DNA of 64,000 nucleotides from Phycisphaerales bacterium (lineage in GTDB: Bacteria; Planctomycetota; Phycisphaerae; Phycisphaerales; UBA1924): positions 1-64,000 of the forward strand of contig JAEPOJ010000018.1 of the NCBI GenBank assembly GCA_017642965.1, read 5' to 3'. This document shows, piece by piece, positions 33,906 to 43,670 of this stretch. A model generated the notes under the pieces. The model had not been told where the DNA came from. It ran no database searches and saw nothing but the letters and a program-made list of their open reading frames with translations. Each line of letters starts with the position of its first letter. The first letter of the stretch is position 1. The translations under genes were made by a program, and so were the position numbers.

Positions 33906-35969
33906 TCATCGCCGCACGCGAGCGATCGCACGATCCAGCTGCGCCCGCTGACTCTCCGACAGATCCGCGCGCAGCGATTCGAGCACGCCCAGCGCCGCGT
34001 CCAGCGAACGCTTGCGCAGCTGCATCGCCAGGCGCTCGGCATCACGGATCTCCTGGCGTGATCGCAGACTCGAACGCAGCAACGCCTCCGTGCGTGCCCG
34101 GAGCGAGGCGTCCTGCTCCCCGCGGGCCAGGACATACGGCGAGACGAGCCAGAGCAGGTCCTGCATCATCCCGTCCGCACGCCCCTCGCTGCCAAGGCGC
34201 TCGTAGCAGTCCACCATCTCGACGAAGTACCCCGCCCGCTGCAGGGCGCCCATCGCCGCGAGCGCGGCTTCGGGTGTGAAGGCCTCCGCCTTGTCGTTCA
34301 TGAGCGCGATCGCCAGTCGCGAAGCGTCCTCGTCACGCCCGAGGAGCACCAGATCGCTGATCGCGCCCGCGAACTCCTCGTCCTGCAGGCGCTGCTTGAG
34401 GCGGTCATCCAGATCGACGAGCGTGTCGATCGCCAGCTCCGCGTCGATACGCTGCCCGGCCGTGCCCACCGTGATCAGCGGATCACCGAGCACCGCAATC
34501 TTCCACAGCTGAAACTCCGGGTGACGGACCGCCGCCGCGAAGCTCACACCTCCCGCCAGACGCTTCGCGACGTCCGGAGTCGGCACAAACGCGTTGAGGA
34601 AGGGCTCATCGACCGACCCAACGTACGCGTACACCCCGCGCTCCAGCAGGCGCCCGCCGACGGTGTTGCGATTCGTCGGGCGGTAGAGCGAGTACGAGTG
34701 CACCAGGTGCAGCAGCGCGGGCACCCGCAGCATGGGCACGTCGCCGCTGTAGCCCTCCTCGCTCTGGCCCCCCTCGAGATCGAACCGCCAGGGCGAGCCC
34801 TTCGAGTTCATCAGCATCAGCAGCGACGATCCCGGCCCGCCCTCGCCGTCACCGATCGGGCGGACGAGGCGGAGGTACCAGTCATCGATCGTGTTGCGGG
34901 GCAGATCGTGCGACTCAACGCGCATGTCCTTGTCCTCCAGCTCCTGCGCGGCCTGCGATCCGTCGTAAAACGACCACGGGCGACCCGCTGGGTACCCATC
35001 CCACACGAACGCCTGATCGATCTCCAGGAACAGGGCGCACATGGCCCGGTAGACCGTCTGCGATTCATTGCCGATCAGCTGCCCGCAGTATGCCCATCGC
35101 TCACCGATCCCGTTGCTCCCGTGGCGACCGATGCGGTCGCTGGTCGCGAAACGATCGTTCTTGCCGGGGCCGGTCTGGATGGTCGTGCCGGTGTTCATCG
35201 CCAGCGTGATCGCGTCGATCTCATCGCCCATCGCGTTCCAGCTCGCCCCGGTGCTCCGCGCGAGCAGGATCGCCTGGTTCTCGATCTGGGTTGCCAGCTC
35301 GACATCCAGCTTCTCGTGCGGACGCGCGGGGCGACGCATGTATCCAATCGCCTGGTACCGCCCGGCGCTCAGCGCGGCCGCACCGGCCCACGCCTGCTCG
35401 CTCGGGTCCGTGAGGACAATGCCCGGCGAGACGATCCCCTGCTCACGCAGGGAACGGAGCACCGGGCGCCAGTCCGACTGCTGCTCGTTGAGCGCCTTGC
35501 CGATCGCGCGATCGATCGCTTCCGATCGACCGTCCGCGTCATCCGGGAAGGCCCACCCGCCGTCGTCCTTGAGACTGAGCACGTGCTCCGGCTTGTACGC
35601 GCGAACAAAGCGGGCGTTGTTCTCGCGGGACTCGACGCTCCCGTCGTCCCACAGGATGGGGAAGCGCGCCATCCCCTCCCACTGGCTCAACGCGTAGAGA
35701 TAGCTCTCCGCGTCGTCCACGAGCACCACGAACGGGAGGGTCTTCTGCGCCTGTCGCAGCAGCCCCGCCTTCTGCCCGGCTCGGATCAGCGGGTCCGATT
35801 CATTGATTTTCGTAAACAGGGCGGGCAGCGAGCCGCTGATCTGCTTCCCACTGTCCTGCTGAGCCCCCTGCGGGGTCGGGATGACCGGCGGGGTGTTCTG
35901 CTGCGCACCGCAGACGCAGTTGGCAAACATCACAAAGCCCAGCCCGACGGTGCGCATCGATCGTCTCAT
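33906..35969 (-). CDS. large secreted protein, gingipain/TIGR03790-like
   Basis: A 687-residue protein with a signal peptide (MRRSMRTVGLGFVMFANCV). The central part contains PFVVLVDDAESYLYALSQW, PRNTIDDWYLRLVRPIGDG and LLMLMNSKGSPWRFDLEGG. The following YAYVGSVDEPFLNAFVPTPDVA and FQLWKIAVLGDPLITV resemble the end of caspase-fold C25-like/TIGR03790 proteins, where this region closes the catalytic sheet. No Cys-His pair typical of a C25 protease is apparent, so it may be inactive. The C-terminal 180 residues are helical repeats. Start support is weak; an ATG at 35957 is an alternative. Confidence 0.72.
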   Translation of the reverse strand: MRRSMRTVGLGFVMFANCVCGAQQNTPPVIPTPQGAQQDSGKQISGSLPALFTKINESDPLIRAGQKAGLLRQAQKTLPFVVLVDDAESYLYALSQWEGMARFPILWDDGSVESRENNARFVRAYKPEHVLSLKDDGGWAFPDDADGRSEAIDRAIGKALNEQQSDWRPVLRSLREQGIVSPGIVLTDPSEQAWAGAAALSAGRYQAIGYMRRPARPHEKLDVELATQIENQAILLARSTGASWNAMGDEIDAITLAMNTGTTIQTGPGKNDRFATSDRIGRHGSNGIGERWAYCGQLIGNESQTVYRAMCALFLEIDQAFVWDGYPAGRPWSFYDGSQAAQELEDKDMRVESHDLPRNTIDDWYLRLVRPIGDGEGGPGSSLLMLMNSKGSPWRFDLEGGQSEEGYSGDVPMLRVPALLHLVHSYSLYRPTNRNTVGGRLLERGVYAYVGSVDEPFLNAFVPTPDVAKRLAGGVSFAAAVRHPEFQLWKIAVLGDPLITVGTAGQRIDAELAIDTLVDLDDRLKQRLQDEEFAGAISDLVLLGRDEDASRLAIALMNDKAEAFTPEAALAAMGALQRAGYFVEMVDCYERLGSEGRADGMMQDLLWLVSPYVLARGEQDASLRARTEALLRSSLRSRQEIRDAERLAMQLRKRSLDAALGVLESLRADLSESQRAQLDRAIARVRR

Positions 35970-36022
35970 ACACCATGGTACGGGCACGCGGGCCGCGAGT
36001 TCTTCGCATAGACTCTGGGCCG

Positions 36023-37645
36023 ATGCCCAGCACCAGCAGAGATGATTTTGTTCAGCATGTCCGTGAGGCACGGGCCAGCGATCAGGGGATCATGGTCGTG
36101 CCGATCGCGATCCGCGTGCTCGCCGATCAGCTCACCCCCGTGCTGGCCTATCGCCGACTCGTCTCGCGTGACCAGCGTACCGCGCCGTCGTTCCTCCTCG
36201 AATCGGTCGAGAACGGCAACCAGCAGGGGCGCTACTCCATCCTCGGCGCGCACCCGGTCATCGAGTTCAGCGCCCGCAACCACACCACCCGCGTCATCGA
36301 CCATGAGCAGGGCAGCGATGAGTCATCCCCATCCGACGACCCTCTTGCCGATCTCAGAAACCTCAGCGCCGGGTGGTCTTACCACGCGCCACAGGAGGCG
36401 ATCGACCGCGGGCTGCTCCCGGAGTGCGTGCTCGGCGGATGGTTCGGCTACAGCGCCTACGACTCGGTCCGCTACGCCGAGCCGAAGAAGCTGAGCTTCG
36501 ATCACGCGCCGGAGGACGACCGGAACCTGCCCGAGGTGAGCTTCGGCTTCTACGACGAGCTGGTCGTCTTCGACCACGTTGAGAAGCTCGTCCATCTGAT
36601 CAAGCTCGTTCGCATCGCGCCGGGGCAGGACCCGTCGCAGCGCTACGACGAGGCGATGGATGCGCTCGATGCGCTCGCGAAGCAGGTGCAGGAGCATTCC
36701 AAACCGCTCTCGCTGGGGCGCGTGCACTCGACCGCCGCCAGCCGCAACGAGCCGATGCCCTGCAACATCACACGCGATGAGCACGCGCAGATGATCGCCC
36801 GGGCAAAGGACTACATCGAGGCGGGCGACATCTTCCAGGTCGTGCTCGGGCACCGCTTCGAGCGCCGCGCCAGCACCGACCCGTTCGATGTGTACCGCGC
36901 GCTGCGTGCCGTGAACCCCTCGCCCTACATGGTCTACATGCAGACCGGCGGGTGCATCCTCGTCGCCTCAAGCCCGGAAATCCTCTGCCGCGTCCGCAAC
37001 GATGAGCACGGCCGCAGCATCGTCACCAACCGCCCGCTCGCCGGCACACGCCGGCGCGGACGCACGCCAGAGGATGATCTCGCGATGGAGCGGGACCTGC
37101 TCGATGATCCCAAGGAAGTCGCGGAGCACTCCATGCTCGTCGACCTCGGTCGCAACGACGTGGGCATCGTGGCCCAGCCCGGGACCATCGAGCTCTCCAA
37201 GCTCATGTCGATCGAGCGCTACTCGCACGTCATGCACATCTCCTCGACCGTCACAGGCGTCATCCGCGATGGGCTGGACTGCTGGGACGCGCTCCGCGCC
37301 GCCCTGCCGGTCGGTACCATCTCCGGCGCTCCCAAGGTCCGCGCTATGCAGATCATCGACGAGCTCGAGAAGGTCCGGCGCGGGCCCTACGGCGGCGGGC
37401 TTGGGTGGGTCTCGCTCGACAAGCAGATGGACATCGCCCTCGCGCTCCGCACCATGGTCGTGCCGATCGACCGCTTCGACGAATCCAACCCCGACGGCGC
37501 GTGGGAGTACCACATCCAGGCGGCCGGCGGCATCGTCGCGGACTCGGTCCCCGAGCTCGAGTTCAAGGAGACGGTCAACAAGGCCGCCGCGCTGGGGGCC
37601 GCGATCGACCTGGCCCAGCGTGCCTTCAGCGTTACATCTGATTAA
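36023..37645 (+). CDS. trpE: anthranilate synthase component I
   Basis: A 540-residue chorismate-utilising enzyme of tryptophan synthesis. N-terminal SFLLESVENGNQQGRYSILG includes the LLES motif binding the tryptophan feedback inhibitor. The catalytic domain shows GDIFQVVLGHRFE, SPYMVYMQTGGCILVASSPE, RPLAGTRRRGRTPEDDL, VDLGRNDVGIV and the C-terminal GTISGAPKVRAMQIIDELE. The start at 36023 places the conserved IRVLADQLTPVLAYRRL near residue 30. The glutamine amidotransferase partner (trpG) is not next to it. Confidence 0.95.
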   Translation: MPSTSRDDFVQHVREARASDQGIMVVPIAIRVLADQLTPVLAYRRLVSRDQRTAPSFLLESVENGNQQGRYSILGAHPVIEFSARNHTTRVIDHEQGSDESSPSDDPLADLRNLSAGWSYHAPQEAIDRGLLPECVLGGWFGYSAYDSVRYAEPKKLSFDHAPEDDRNLPEVSFGFYDELVVFDHVEKLVHLIKLVRIAPGQDPSQRYDEAMDALDALAKQVQEHSKPLSLGRVHSTAASRNEPMPCNITRDEHAQMIARAKDYIEAGDIFQVVLGHRFERRASTDPFDVYRALRAVNPSPYMVYMQTGGCILVASSPEILCRVRNDEHGRSIVTNRPLAGTRRRGRTPEDDLAMERDLLDDPKEVAEHSMLVDLGRNDVGIVAQPGTIELSKLMSIERYSHVMHISSTVTGVIRDGLDCWDALRAALPVGTISGAPKVRAMQIIDELEKVRRGPYGGGLGWVSLDKQMDIALALRTMVVPIDRFDESNPDGAWEYHIQAAGGIVADSVPELEFKETVNKAAALGAAIDLAQRAFSVTSD

Positions 37646-37655
37646 GCCGAAGCCA

Positions 37656-38528
37656 TCAGGAGATCAGGATCGTTCCAAGGATCGTGTTCGTCCAGGGCGA
37701 GAGCAGGAACGAGAGCATCAGCAGCACGTAGCACGACGCGAACATGCCGTTCATGATCCGGTACGTCAGCGACACATCGCCATCGTTGGCGTTTCGCTTC
37801 GAAGTTGAGCCCAGGCTCTGCTCCCCGATGCCCATCACCCGGACCCCGATCGCGGTCATCACCGGGTACGCGAGCATCGCGATCCCCAGGTACAGCATCA
37901 CAAGGGTCGGCCAGCTCATGGAGAGCGTCTGGCGCGCAACGTAGTACTGCTGCATCTCCGAACCCACTTGTGTCGCCCGCGCGATCAGGGCGTTGTCGAT
38001 CCCCGTGAGGAACACGCGGAAGAGCATGAAGCCGATGCCCAGGAGTATCCCCCCGGCGCACACACCAACCGAAGCCTGCAGCAGGCTCCGCCGCCCCGAA
38101 TCGGGGTGGGTCCGTGCGTGACCGCGTCGCGCGAGCGTCAGCGTGAGCATGGACAGGGCACCCATGAGCGTCAGCACACCCGGGAGCACGAGGCGCTCCT
38201 TCTTCGCCGAGATGATGCGCGGGGCCGGCTCCACGGGCTGGTCGAGGTACGCCGGGCGTTTCGAGGGCAGGCTGTAGTAGGACGCGGGCTCGATGCGAAC
38301 GAACTGGTTGCTGAAGCGGTGCGATCCGATATCGTCGCCGGTAGGCACGACCTTGCTGAACCGGTAGCCGGCGTTATGCACGGAGACGTACAGCGCATCG
38401 ACGCGCACGCTCAGCGTGACCAGCCAGATCAGGGCAAAGCCCAGCGTAAACACGAGAAGGATCTTGAGGACCTGCATCGCCCCGAGTATACCGGCTTTCG
38501 CCGCCCGCGGGGCATCCAGATCGCTCAT
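37656..38528 (-). CDS. membrane protein of unknown function
   Basis: A 290-residue protein with about five hydrophobic segments (near 20-42, 112-132, 148-172, 206-228 and 260-285). An extracytoplasmic loop (about 45-110) contains YVSVHNAGYRFSKVVP. No family is recognised. It converges with trpE with no clear terminator between them, and its ATG at 38528 overlaps no other gene. Confidence 0.75.
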   Translation of the reverse strand: MSDLDAPRAAKAGILGAMQVLKILLVFTLGFALIWLVTLSVRVDALYVSVHNAGYRFSKVVPTGDDIGSHRFSNQFVRIEPASYYSLPSKRPAYLDQPVEPAPRIISAKKERLVLPGVLTLMGALSMLTLTLARRGHARTHPDSGRRSLLQASVGVCAGGILLGIGFMLFRVFLTGIDNALIARATQVGSEMQQYYVARQTLSMSWPTLVMLYLGIAMLAYPVMTAIGVRVMGIGEQSLGSTSKRNANDGDVSLTYRIMNGMFASCYVLLMLSFLLSPWTNTILGTILIS

Positions 38529-38538
38529 CCCACGCCGA

Positions 38539-39423
38539 TCATCCGTCCGGTGTGGGCGGGCACTCGGTCATGCCGCCGGTGATGATGACACTGACTTCTT
38601 CGACCTGGATATAGGTTTCGGGCTGGGCCGGCGAGCCGACATCGCAGTTCTCGCAGTCCTCGGGGTAGAGCCCCTCCTGCCAGAACGTGTGGACCGTGAT
38701 GCGGGTGTAGTCGCAGTGGATGATGCCGCTGCTGTCCACAGAACGCGCGATGGTCCACTCGCCGACATCGGCGGTCGCCGTGACCTCGCAGATGCACTCG
38801 CCGCACATCGCGGAGCGATTCAGGCGGATGCAATCCAGGATCAGCTTCGTCGCCTGGTTCATGTTCACATTCACGCCGGCGGTCCCGCTGACCAGATGCT
38901 CGGTCATGCCCGGGGCCACGGGGTAGCTCACATCCGCGAGCAGATCGATCAGCGGCTCAGGGTCGGTCAGAGAGCCGGCGGTGTCCACCAGCGGGTCGCC
39001 GATGATAAACCCTTTGTCGATAAGTCCTTGGACGCCGCCGTCAATGTCTTCCCCCGCGAACATTTCCTTCGCGAGATGCTCACGCCACTTGAAGAAGGTC
39101 ATCGATGAGCTGCTCATGCCATCGATCTGCAGCTCCTGGGCCTTCGCGAGGGCGTGGGTTGGCTCGTAGGCGTAGACCTCCCAGTCGCCGTTGGGCTGCG
39201 ATTCGAACCACATGCGCCGAATGTTGCCCACGCTCAGCTGCTCACGCGGGATCGCCCAGAAGCCCATCAGCGTGCCGTCGGTGTGGTAGACCTCGTTGAG
39301 CTCCCAGCCGCCAACCATGAACGATTGATGGTCTGCAGGAACCGCCTGCGCCGAGGCCAGGCTTGTCCCCAACAAAAGGATAGGCGCAGTTATAAAGAAC
39401 AAAAGTCGCTGTAAGTGCTTCAT
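38539..39423 (-). CDS. secreted protein of unknown function
   Basis: A 294-residue protein with a signal peptide (MKHLQRLLFFITAPILLLGTSLASA). ECICEVTATADVG, a CDYTRITVHT segment and ENCDV suggest disulfide-forming cysteines in the second half. The start at 39423 is preferred over the ATG six bases earlier because AAGGA lies at a better distance. Function is unknown. Confidence 0.75.
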   Translation of the reverse strand: MKHLQRLLFFITAPILLLGTSLASAQAVPADHQSFMVGGWELNEVYHTDGTLMGFWAIPREQLSVGNIRRMWFESQPNGDWEVYAYEPTHALAKAQELQIDGMSSSSMTFFKWREHLAKEMFAGEDIDGGVQGLIDKGFIIGDPLVDTAGSLTDPEPLIDLLADVSYPVAPGMTEHLVSGTAGVNVNMNQATKLILDCIRLNRSAMCGECICEVTATADVGEWTIARSVDSSGIIHCDYTRITVHTFWQEGLYPEDCENCDVGSPAQPETYIQVEEVSVIITGGMTECPPTPDG

Positions 39424-39527
39424 TTTCATCGTCCTTGCGTGCAGGTAGAGTGTGCTAGAATTGCACAACGGGCACCATAGTCAAGATCAGAAACACAAAA
39501 AACCCCAAAATGAAGGGGATCAATCAT

Positions 39528-39550
39528 CAAAAACACCCCAGGCGGGGTGT
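39528..39550 (-). terminator. terminator of the HU gene
   Basis: On the minus strand ACACCCC-GCCT-GGGGTGT is followed by TTTTT, about 45 bases after the HU stop. Confidence 0.75.
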
Positions 39551-39591
39551 GGGGTGTGTTTCTTTCGGATGTAACGAGCACGAACGCCTGG

Positions 39592-39891
39592 TCAGTGCTG
39601 CATCGCCATGGGCTTTGGCTCGTGCAGCGAATCCTTCAGGTGCTGCGACGGCTTGAACGAGCAGGTGGTGCTCTCGCCGATCTGGATCGGCTCCTTGGTC
39701 GCGGGGTTCATGCCCACACGCGCCGCCCGGTGCTTCTTGGTAAAGGTCCCGAACCCGCTGATCGCGACCTTCTCTTCGGACTTGAGCCCGTCTGAGATCG
39801 CATTGATCACCGCTTCGATCATCTTGCTTGCCTCGGCCTTCGAGCTCTCAAGCTCGGATGCCACTGCTTCGATCAGGTCAGATTTGTTCAT
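39592..39891 (-). CDS. hup: HU-family DNA-binding protein
   Basis: A 99-residue nucleoid protein that bends DNA. It has MNKSDLIEAVASELESSKAE at the N terminus, VAISGFGTFTKKHRAARVG before the arm, and MNPATKEPIQI in the beta arm. GGAGG sits seven bases upstream of the ATG. The window therefore encodes two architectural DNA proteins, HU and the H1-like protein. Confidence 0.96.
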   Translation of the reverse strand: MNKSDLIEAVASELESSKAEASKMIEAVINAISDGLKSEEKVAISGFGTFTKKHRAARVGMNPATKEPIQIGESTTCSFKPSQHLKDSLHEPKPMAMQH

Positions 39892-40080
39892 CGCGAAGCC
39901 TCCATGCTGCGAGTTCGTCTTCTGTTCCGGGCGTCGTGTCGGCTTCGAAACGGCCCCCATCGCAGATCCCAGCATCGGTTGCCCTCCCCGAGAACCTTGA
40001 ATTATCCCCATGCGTCCACCCCTTATCCCCAATCATGGGGTGGCTCAACGGCGGACAGACACATCCCGGTGGATAGCATC

Positions 40081-41028
40081 ATGGGTATGCCTCAACCCAT
40101 TGTGCTCATCACCGAACCGCTCGCAGCCGAACCGCTCGATTGGATCCGCGATCGTGCAGACGTGCGTGAGATCCACAACACACGCCCGACCGAGCAGGAC
40201 CTGATGACCGCCGAAGCGCTCGTGGTGCGCACCTACACCACTGTCGATGAAGTGATGCTGGACCGCGCCCCGAACCTCCGCGTCGTCGCCCGCGCCGGCG
40301 TCGGGCTGGACAACATCGATGTCGAGGCCTGCCGAGCCCGCGGCGTCCGGGTCGTCCACACACCCGCGGCCAACACCGAGGCCGTGGTCGAGTACGTGAT
40401 CTCGATGATGCTCGACACCCTCCGCCCCATCGAGCGCCTCGAGCGGCCCATCAGCGGGGCCGACTGGAAAGACCAGCGCGACCGTGCGATCTCACCCCGC
40501 TCGTGCGTTGGGACCAAGCTCGGGCTGGTCGGCATGGGACGCATCGGCTCCCGCGTTGCGCGCTGCGGCGCAGCGCTCTCGATGCGTGTCGCCTACAACG
40601 ATCTGCTCGAGATCGACCCGCAGCTCCGCGCCGGCGCGACGCCCACGCAGCTCGACACGCTGGCGAAAGAGTCCGAAGTCATCAGCGTGCACGTCGACGG
40701 TCGAGACGAGAACACGCACCTGCTCGGCGCGTCCTTCTTCAGCTCACTCCGAAGGGATGTGGTCCTGATCAACGCGTCCCGCGGGCACGTCATCGACACG
40801 GACGCCGCCATCGCGTTCGCGGCATCGAACCCGGAGGCCCGCCTCATCCTCGATGTGCACGACCCCGAGCCGGTCCCGCCGGATTCGGCGCTATGGAACC
40901 AGCCCAACATCACCATCACGCCCCACATCGGGGCGGGGACCCGCCAGGCCAAGGAGACCATGAGCTGGGTCGTGCGCGATGTGATGCGTGTGCTCGACGG
41001 CGAGACCCCCCACCACCCCGCCTGGTAA
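40081..41028 (+). CDS. D-2-hydroxyacid dehydrogenase (phosphoglycerate dehydrogenase-like)
   Basis: A 315-residue NAD-dependent dehydrogenase of the SerA/2-hydroxyacid family. ARAGVGLDNIDVEACRARG and VVHTPAANTEAVVEYVISMML precede the Rossmann motif LGLVGMGRIGSRVA. VLINASRGHVIDTDA and ITPHIGAGTRQAKE hold the catalytic Arg/His region. The C-terminal ACT domain of long SerA enzymes is absent. Substrate is likely a 2-hydroxyacid such as 3-phosphoglycerate, not provable from sequence alone. GGTGGA lies upstream of the ATG. Confidence 0.9.
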   Translation: MGMPQPIVLITEPLAAEPLDWIRDRADVREIHNTRPTEQDLMTAEALVVRTYTTVDEVMLDRAPNLRVVARAGVGLDNIDVEACRARGVRVVHTPAANTEAVVEYVISMMLDTLRPIERLERPISGADWKDQRDRAISPRSCVGTKLGLVGMGRIGSRVARCGAALSMRVAYNDLLEIDPQLRAGATPTQLDTLAKESEVISVHVDGRDENTHLLGASFFSSLRRDVVLINASRGHVIDTDAAIAFAASNPEARLILDVHDPEPVPPDSALWNQPNITITPHIGAGTRQAKETMSWVVRDVMRVLDGETPHHPAW

Positions 41029-41029
41029 A

Positions 41030-43573
41030 TCACCAACCACCGAACCAGGAGCGGTGTGTGAGCGTCCCGTCCGGATCCAGCTCGATCACGATCGCGCCGC
41101 CGCGTGCGGTGGTGTACCAGTCCCGCCCACGCCGCTGCGCATCCCATCGCGCATCATCGAGTCGCTCGGGCCCGGTGGACTGCATGATCACGCCCGGATC
41201 GACCCAATCGATGAACGCGTACGCCTCGTCGCGAGCACTGCCGTGGTGCGGCATCTCGATCGCACCCCCGCCCAGGGCTTGCGGCAACTCCGGATACAGC
41301 GCCTGGATCCGGCCCATCGCATCGCCCTCGATATCGCCCGTGAGCAGGATCCCACGGTGCGCCTCGCCCGGCACACCGATCAGCGCCACGATCGACGTGT
41401 CGTTGTCATCCAGGCTATCGGGGATCAGCTCGCTCGGCCAGAGGATCTCGATGCTGGCCCGACCGACGCGCACCGAGTCGCCGTCACGAATGATCTCGAA
41501 ACGCACGCCTCGTGCTTCCAAATCGTGGCGCACACGCGACCACGCGGCCGACGGGTGCTGGTCAAGCCGATCCGTGATCGATACCACGGGGATCTCATAG
41601 ACCTCCGCGAGATCCGGGAGCGCGTTGTAATGGTCCAGGTTATCGTGCGTCACGATCACGCCCGCAAGACGCGTGACGCCCATCGTCCGCAGTGCGCGGG
41701 CGACCGGCGCGCCCACCCGCCGGTCGAGCGAGCCGCAGTCCCAGAGCAGCGCGGCGTTCCCCGATTGAACGACCACGCACGATCCGTCGCCGACGTCGAT
41801 CATCACGACGCGAACACGAGCGCTCGGGTGGCTGAGCACGGGCTGTGCGATGCCCCATCCGATGACCAGCAGCAACGCTACGAGCGTCGACGCACGCCGC
41901 AGCCGCAAGGCGCGGGTCACGACACCCGCGAGCACCACCGTCGCGACCAGCGCCCACAGCGGACCAACACGCGGCACGTGCGCCCACGAGAACGCGAACC
42001 CGTCGAACCACGCGATCAGATCCAGCACCCACGCGCTCGGCGCTTCGATCAGCCACATCGTGCGCGTGGCCAGAGCGGGCGCGAAAATGCCAAAGAGGAC
42101 CTGCGCGTACCCCAGCGCCATCATCAACGCGATGAGCGGCACCAGCACGATCGACGCCAGCGGCGCCAGCAGCCCCACTACACCCGCGTGGTACGAGATG
42201 ATCGGCAGCGCCACGAGCCAGCACGCGAAATGCACGCGCAGGAGTTCACCGAACCAGCCGAGGAACGCACGCCAACGTGAGCGCTGCTGCGGGAACAACC
42301 GCGCGCCAGTGTGCAGTTCCAGCAGTCGTTTCGTGCGCACCTGGCTGAGCGCGACGAGCAGGGCGGTGATGCCCATGCTCAGCTGGTAGCCCAGCGAGGT
42401 GGTGTCCATCGGCCGCCAGACCAGCAGGCCGAGCCCCACCCACGCGAGCACGGTCATGCGGTCGTAGCGACGCCCGAAACGGTTCGCGAGCAGTAGCGCC
42501 GCCAGGATCACCGAAGCTCGAACGATCGGCGGGCGCAGCGGGATCAGCACCAGCACGCCGATCAGGATCGTGACCGCGACCGCCGTTTCCAGGCGCGGGT
42601 GCTCCCCGCTCAGACGAACCGCGAGCGTGCACATCATCACCACCAGCGCGAGGTGGAATCCGGAGATCGCGAGCACGTGCGCGACGCCGACCCGCTGAAA
42701 CCTGCTGTAGACCTCATCAAAGCGAGGGTCACGCTCACCGAGCAGCAGCGCCGCGCGTGTGGCGCTACGCGCATCACTGGGGCGCGACTCATCGATGCCG
42801 ATGCTCCGCAGCGCTCGATCCCGGATCGTCGCGCGCAGCCCGAGCAGCGCATCGTGCGAACGCACGAGCAGCCCGCCGGGTTGGCTCGTTGTGATGTGGT
42901 CGGCGTGCTCGACGATCAGCGTGCCCTCGTCGCCGCGCTGCGCCGCGAGCAGCCGCCAGGGCGCTTCGCCCGGGTTGCTCCGGGGCTGCACGGGTAGGTA
43001 CCGCCCGAGCAGTTCCACACGCTCGCCCGCCCGCAGCGAGATCTCCGGCGCAAGCAGCAGGCGGAGCGTGCCGCCCGATGATTGCCATTCGGCGCGCGTC
43101 GCGGAGCGGTGCACGAGCAGCCCGGTCACGTCCAGCTCCGCCTGATTGACCGAGGCTGGCCACATGGGCGGGTCCGCGAGCCCCGGGATTCGGTGGACGG
43201 TGCGGCTCGCCTGGGTGACCACGCCGCGCACTTCGATCGGGACACGCCCGCGCATGTCCTGCCCGTGCGGGCTCAGCGCGCGGACCATGGTTCCGACTCG
43301 CCCCGGGCGATCCGGGTCCAGACGCAGGATGGTCCAGCCCATGCCAATCAGCAGCACGCTGCACGCGAGCATGCATGTGCGGGCTCGCCCACGCACGACA
43401 ACGCCCGCGGCGACGCTCAGCCCCGCCAGCCCCAGCGCGACGGTGGACATGTGCTGCAGCTCGTGCTGAACCAGATGCTGAGCGGCGTACGCGCCGAATG
43501 CAAACAGCGCGAGCGCGGTGAGCGCGCGCCGGCGCGCGTAAACAACTGATTGGTGTGCGTCCCCGTGATCCAC
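41030..43573 (-). CDS. comEC: ComEC/Rec2-family DNA uptake channel
   Basis: An 847-residue integral membrane protein. The N-terminal helices and OB-like domain (about 1-240) are followed by the competence domain with YSRFQRVGVAHVLAISGFHL and about nine helices. The C-terminal metallo-beta-lactamase-like domain (about 590 on) has VVMIDVGDGSCVVVQSG and VTHDNLDHYNALPDL. ComEC forms the inner-membrane channel for transforming DNA. The GTG start at 43573 is used because the preceding gene's terminator (43618-43650) excludes an earlier one. A hairpin-free junction separates it from the dehydrogenase. Confidence 0.9.
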   Translation of the reverse strand: MDHGDAHQSVVYARRRALTALALFAFGAYAAQHLVQHELQHMSTVALGLAGLSVAAGVVVRGRARTCMLACSVLLIGMGWTILRLDPDRPGRVGTMVRALSPHGQDMRGRVPIEVRGVVTQASRTVHRIPGLADPPMWPASVNQAELDVTGLLVHRSATRAEWQSSGGTLRLLLAPEISLRAGERVELLGRYLPVQPRSNPGEAPWRLLAAQRGDEGTLIVEHADHITTSQPGGLLVRSHDALLGLRATIRDRALRSIGIDESRPSDARSATRAALLLGERDPRFDEVYSRFQRVGVAHVLAISGFHLALVVMMCTLAVRLSGEHPRLETAVAVTILIGVLVLIPLRPPIVRASVILAALLLANRFGRRYDRMTVLAWVGLGLLVWRPMDTTSLGYQLSMGITALLVALSQVRTKRLLELHTGARLFPQQRSRWRAFLGWFGELLRVHFACWLVALPIISYHAGVVGLLAPLASIVLVPLIALMMALGYAQVLFGIFAPALATRTMWLIEAPSAWVLDLIAWFDGFAFSWAHVPRVGPLWALVATVVLAGVVTRALRLRRASTLVALLLVIGWGIAQPVLSHPSARVRVVMIDVGDGSCVVVQSGNAALLWDCGSLDRRVGAPVARALRTMGVTRLAGVIVTHDNLDHYNALPDLAEVYEIPVVSITDRLDQHPSAAWSRVRHDLEARGVRFEIIRDGDSVRVGRASIEILWPSELIPDSLDDNDTSIVALIGVPGEAHRGILLTGDIEGDAMGRIQALYPELPQALGGGAIEMPHHGSARDEAYAFIDWVDPGVIMQSTGPERLDDARWDAQRRGRDWYTTARGGAIVIELDPDGTLTHRSWFGGW

Positions 43574-43617
43574 CCGGCCGTTGTACCAGATAATCAGCGT
43601 GCGTTGAGCGCGCGCAT

Positions 43618-43650
43618 GAAAAACCCCGCGTCTGTGCGACGCGGGGTTTG
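43618..43650 (-). terminator. terminator of the pseudopilin-like gene
   Basis: The stem AACCCCGCGTC / GACGCGGGGTT with a short loop lies just beyond the stop at 43671 and upstream of comEC. Confidence 0.8.
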
Positions 43651-43670
43651 TTTGACTCAGAAATGAGTTG

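Noticed and set aside
34521-36011. Plus-strand frame of about 496 codons over the large secreted gene
   Set aside because: Composition is Arg/His-rich and no motif is present. The minus-strand gene has a signal peptide and recognisable blocks.
40988-42280. Plus-strand open frame of about 430 codons over comEC
   Set aside because: It is rich in Arg, His and Pro with no motif and is antisense to the competence and metallo-beta-lactamase domains of ComEC.
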